From: Candidatus Iainarchaeum sp.
Lineage (GTDB): Archaea > Iainarchaeota > Iainarchaeia > Iainarchaeales > GCA-2688035
Assembly: GCA_017608725.1 (NCBI GenBank)
Contig: JAFCFG010000044.1
Location: 1-7,238, forward strand
DNA: 7,238 nt
Direction: 5' to 3'
In this document: positions 5,204-7,238 of the stretch, piece by piece
How the letters are laid out: the number at the start of each line of letters is the position of its first letter
How positions within the stretch are numbered: the stretch's first letter is position 1
Notes under the pieces: model-generated
The model's input: the letters and a program-made list of their open reading frames with translations, nothing else
Database searches by the model: none
Told to the model about the DNA's origin: nothing
Position numbers and translations under genes: made by a program

Positions 5204-5806
5204 ATGGCAATAGTTAGAAAAGGGAAAAGGAAAAATGTAAGGGCTTCCGGAAAGCTTTTACTGCCCCAAATGAATTGGAGAAGAAGACTCAAGCTCTGGA
5301 AACGGGAAACGCCCCTGGAGAGAAGGCTGCATTCAAGCATCATAAAGCACTTGAATGAAAAGCCTGTTGGCATACCAAGCATGGAAGTGGTTAATGCTGT
5401 TGCGTTTGACCTTGTGAAAGCCTATGCCAGGCAGGCAAATTTATCGAAAGCCCACATGGCAAGGGTTGAAAGGCTTGCCAGAATTGAGATGACTCCAAAA
5501 ATAGGCGTTGCCGAAAAACTGGGCAAATTTAGAAATATTATTGGAAAGAGGGCAAGCATCCCTGAAGCAATTGCAAAAATGAGTTCAATAGCCCGTGAGT
5601 TTGTTGAAGAAGACAGGCTTGCAAACCTATATCTGGAAAATGTTCTTGACAAATTAAAGGGGCCAATATATGTAAAAACCAAAAATGGGGAAAAGCACAA
5701 GGCAAGCAGGGTGTTCCTTGCAACACTTGTTGAGAGGGCAGCACACCAAGCAGCAGTTGCCATCACGGACATAAATTCAACACTCAGAATCCACATGGGG
5801 CATTAA
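5204..5806 (+). CDS. Basic helical protein of unknown function, first gene of the endonuclease Q operon
   Basis: A 200-residue protein I do not recognise. The first 42 residues are very basic (RKGKRKNVR, NWRRRLKLWKR, ERR), as in proteins touching nucleic acid. From 60 to 150 it is predicted largely helical (MEVVNAVAFDLVKAYARQ, AHMARVERLARIEM, AREFVEEDRLANLYLENVL). A short beta-like piece (GPIYVKTKNGEKHKASR, 153-169) precedes a final helix (VFLATLVERAAHQAAVAI, 170-187). It has no Cys, no signal peptide and no membrane segment. The stop is 13 bases before endonuclease Q on the same strand, with one promoter seen for the pair, so the two are probably co-transcribed; a role in DNA repair or nucleic-acid binding is inferred only from this and the charge. 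Confidence 0.75.
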   Translation: MAIVRKGKRKNVRASGKLLLPQMNWRRRLKLWKRETPLERRLHSSIIKHLNEKPVGIPSMEVVNAVAFDLVKAYARQANLSKAHMARVERLARIEMTPKIGVAEKLGKFRNIIGKRASIPEAIAKMSSIAREFVEEDRLANLYLENVLDKLKGPIYVKTKNGEKHKASRVFLATLVERAAHQAAVAITDINSTLRIHMGH

Positions 5807-5819
5807 AGGTTCGGGTAAA

Positions 5820-7091
5820 ATGAGTGAATTCAATTGTGACCTGCATTTTCACGGGCCATATAGCTCAGGGGTAAGCAAACACATGCTTGTTCCAGTTATT
5901 GCAGAGCAAAGCAAGTTGAAGGGCCTTGATGTATGCGGAACAGCTGATTTGCTGCAGGGAACTTGGTTCAAGCACTTGAAGGAGAACATTCTTGAAAAGG
6001 ATAACGGCGTTTTCCAAGATAAGAAGGAGCAGGTTTACTTCATTCCACAGGTTGAAGTGCAGTGCAATAAGAGAATCCACCATCTTGTTTTTTTGCCTGA
6101 TTTTGCAGCTGCAGAGAACTTGAAGGAATCTCTGAAGGGAAAGGCTGTTTTTGATTCGTGGGGATGCGGCAGGCCTGTGATAAGGCTGGGCCCAGAGGAG
6201 ATTGCTGAAAAAGTAATTGACGCAGGCGGAATCATCGGGCCAGCGCACGCCTTTACCCCTTACTTCTCTGTTTACGCTTTCTTTGACAGTGTCAGGAAAG
6301 CATATGGTTCAATGGGGGAAAAGATTCACTTTTTGGAATTGGGGCTTAGCGCTGACACGCACTATGCAGATATGATTGCAGAGAACAGGGAATACCAGTT
6401 TTTGACCTGTTCGGATTCCCACAGCCCCTGGCCCTACAGAATCGGCAGGGAATTTACAAGGATTGAGATGAAGCAGCCAAGTTTTAAGGAATTGAAAAAG
6501 GCTTTGGAGCAAAAGGAAGAGAAGAGGGTTACTTTGAATGTTGGCCTTGACCCAAGGGAGGGAAAGTACCATATGACAGCATGCAATGCCTGTTATAGCA
6601 GGTTCTCCTTGGAGCAAGCAAGGAATTTGAATTGGCGCTGCCCCAAATGCAGAGGAAGCATTAAGAGAGGCGTTCGGGACAGAATTGAAATGCTTTCAGA
6701 TGGCAAGGAAGAGCACCCTGATTTCAGGCCCCCTTACATGCACTCTGTCCCCTTGGCTGAAATAATCCAGATAGCGTTGGATGTCCAGAGCATTAATGCA
6801 ACAACCGTTCAAAGCATGTGGCAGGACTTTGTTGAAAGGTTTGGCACAGAAATAAATGCTTTGGTTGACGCTCCATTGGAAGAGCTAAGGGAAGTTAACC
6901 CAAGGGTGGAGCAGAAAATAAATGCCTTCAGGCAGGGCTGGGTTCACTACATTCCTGGCGGCGGTGGCAATTATGGCAAGCCGGTGATTTGCAACAGCAA
7001 AGAGGAATTCGAAAGAAAAGGCAGGGAATTGCTTAGGGAAGAGAGAGTAGGAAAGGATTTTGCCGGGCAAAAAACGCTGGGGCAATTCTAA
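5820..7091 (+). CDS. Endonuclease Q (PHP-family damaged-DNA endonuclease)
   Basis: A 423-residue enzyme, about the length of the characterised Pyrococcus protein. Family members cut DNA on the 5' side of deaminated bases (uracil, hypoxanthine) and abasic sites. The PHP metal site is visible: H9 and H11 (DLHFH), D43, E79 (QVEVQ), H87/H88, H143 (GPAHAFTPYFSVY) and D199/H201 (SDSHSPWPYRIGREF). A four-Cys zinc site follows (C255, C258, C274, C277), then GSIKRGVRDRIEMLSD (279-294) and RPPYMHSVPLAEII (303-316), and a Gly-rich YIPGGGGNYGK (377-387), all family features. The last seven residues, QKTLGQF, fit a PCNA-binding (PIP) motif, and thermococcal endonuclease Q is known to work with PCNA. All expected metal ligands are present, so it should be active. 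AGGT at 5807-5810 is a weak ribosome site 9 nt before the ATG. It is second in an operon. Confidence 0.92.
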   Translation: MSEFNCDLHFHGPYSSGVSKHMLVPVIAEQSKLKGLDVCGTADLLQGTWFKHLKENILEKDNGVFQDKKEQVYFIPQVEVQCNKRIHHLVFLPDFAAAENLKESLKGKAVFDSWGCGRPVIRLGPEEIAEKVIDAGGIIGPAHAFTPYFSVYAFFDSVRKAYGSMGEKIHFLELGLSADTHYADMIAENREYQFLTCSDSHSPWPYRIGREFTRIEMKQPSFKELKKALEQKEEKRVTLNVGLDPREGKYHMTACNACYSRFSLEQARNLNWRCPKCRGSIKRGVRDRIEMLSDGKEEHPDFRPPYMHSVPLAEIIQIALDVQSINATTVQSMWQDFVERFGTEINALVDAPLEELREVNPRVEQKINAFRQGWVHYIPGGGGNYGKPVICNSKEEFERKGRELLREERVGKDFAGQKTLGQF

Positions 7092-7094
7092 AAT

Positions 7095-7161
7095 GCGAGC
7101 GAAGCGAGCACAGCCCATTCGAGCGTAGCGAGAATGGGCTTAATTTGCAGCCGGGATTTGC
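7095..7161. repeat. Hairpin repeat unit A (67 bp)
   Basis: First of two tandem units that start GCGAGCGAAGCGAGCACAGC and end GCAGCCGGGATTTGC. It contains a 9-bp stem AGCCCATTC (7112-7120) with GAATGGGCT (7132-7140) around the loop GAGCGTAGCGA. It begins 3 bases after the endonuclease Q stop and could also terminate that operon, although only a short TTT follows the stem. Confidence 0.85.
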
Positions 7162-7166
7162 CGGCT
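7149..7166. repeat. Small hairpin between units A and B
   Basis: AGCCGG (7149-7154) pairs with CCGGCT (7161-7166) around a 6-base loop. The left arm and loop recur at the end of unit B; whether its right arm also recurs lies beyond the window. Confidence 0.55.
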
Positions 7167-7169
7167 AGG

Positions 7170-7238
7170 GCGAGCGAAGCGAGCACAGCCCATACTGAGC
7201 AGAGCGAAGTATGGGCTTAATTTGCAGCCGGGATTTGC
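7170..7238. repeat. Hairpin repeat unit B (69 bp, may continue past the right edge)
   Basis: Near-copy of unit A starting 75 bases later. Here the stem is 10 bp, AGCCCATACT (7187-7196) with AGTATGGGCT (7208-7217), loop GAGCAGAGCGA. Differences from unit A are confined to the loop and the inner stem, where both arms change together. The window ends within or at the end of the unit. Confidence 0.85.

Overview
The window looks archaeal, most likely from a DPANN-type lineage (perhaps Diapherotrites-like). This rests on a Methanococcus-type S-layer protein N-terminus, an archaeal-type endonuclease Q, A/T-rich TATA boxes about 26-29 nt ahead of several start codons (leaderless transcripts), and a GAGGTG Shine-Dalgarno on the S-layer gene. 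The phylum is an inference. No rRNA, tRNA, transposase or convincing CRISPR array is visible.

Layout. Bases 1-530 (minus) hold the 5' part of an S-layer gene running off the left edge. Its upstream region (531-696) is rich in palindromes, CTAG words and a 17-bp tandem repeat. A terminator-like hairpin (697-722) separates it from a minus-strand winged-helix protein (781-1416). A divergent region follows, with a TATA element placed to serve both strands and a possible 24-codon ORF. Two plus-strand genes come next, a BofA-like small membrane protein (1570-1917) and an unknown 261-residue protein (1957-2742), each with its own TATA box. They converge, 4 nt apart, on a minus-strand pair: the radical SAM enzyme of the AmmeMemoRadiSam system (amrS, 2747-3745) and, upstream of it, a free-standing LAGLIDADG homing-endonuclease-like gene (3772-4827).

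The 376-base gap 4828-5203 contains two copies of a 33-bp repeat, a distant inverted repeat and promoter elements. To its right is a two-gene plus-strand operon: an unknown basic helical protein (5204-5806) and endonuclease Q (5820-7091), a PHP-family enzyme of damaged-base repair ending in a PCNA-binding-like motif. The last 147 bases are a tandem array of hairpins with a near-constant 11-nt loop and changing, self-complementary stems.

How the genes relate. The window is mostly independent transcription units, not one pathway. The firmest functional link is the unknown 200-residue gene with endonuclease Q. The homing endonuclease sits where an amrS promoter or upstream partner would be expected, and amrS has a Shine-Dalgarno start typical of an internal operon gene. 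The most unusual material is non-coding: the constant-loop hairpins at the right edge, the 33-bp repeat pair and the S-layer upstream region.
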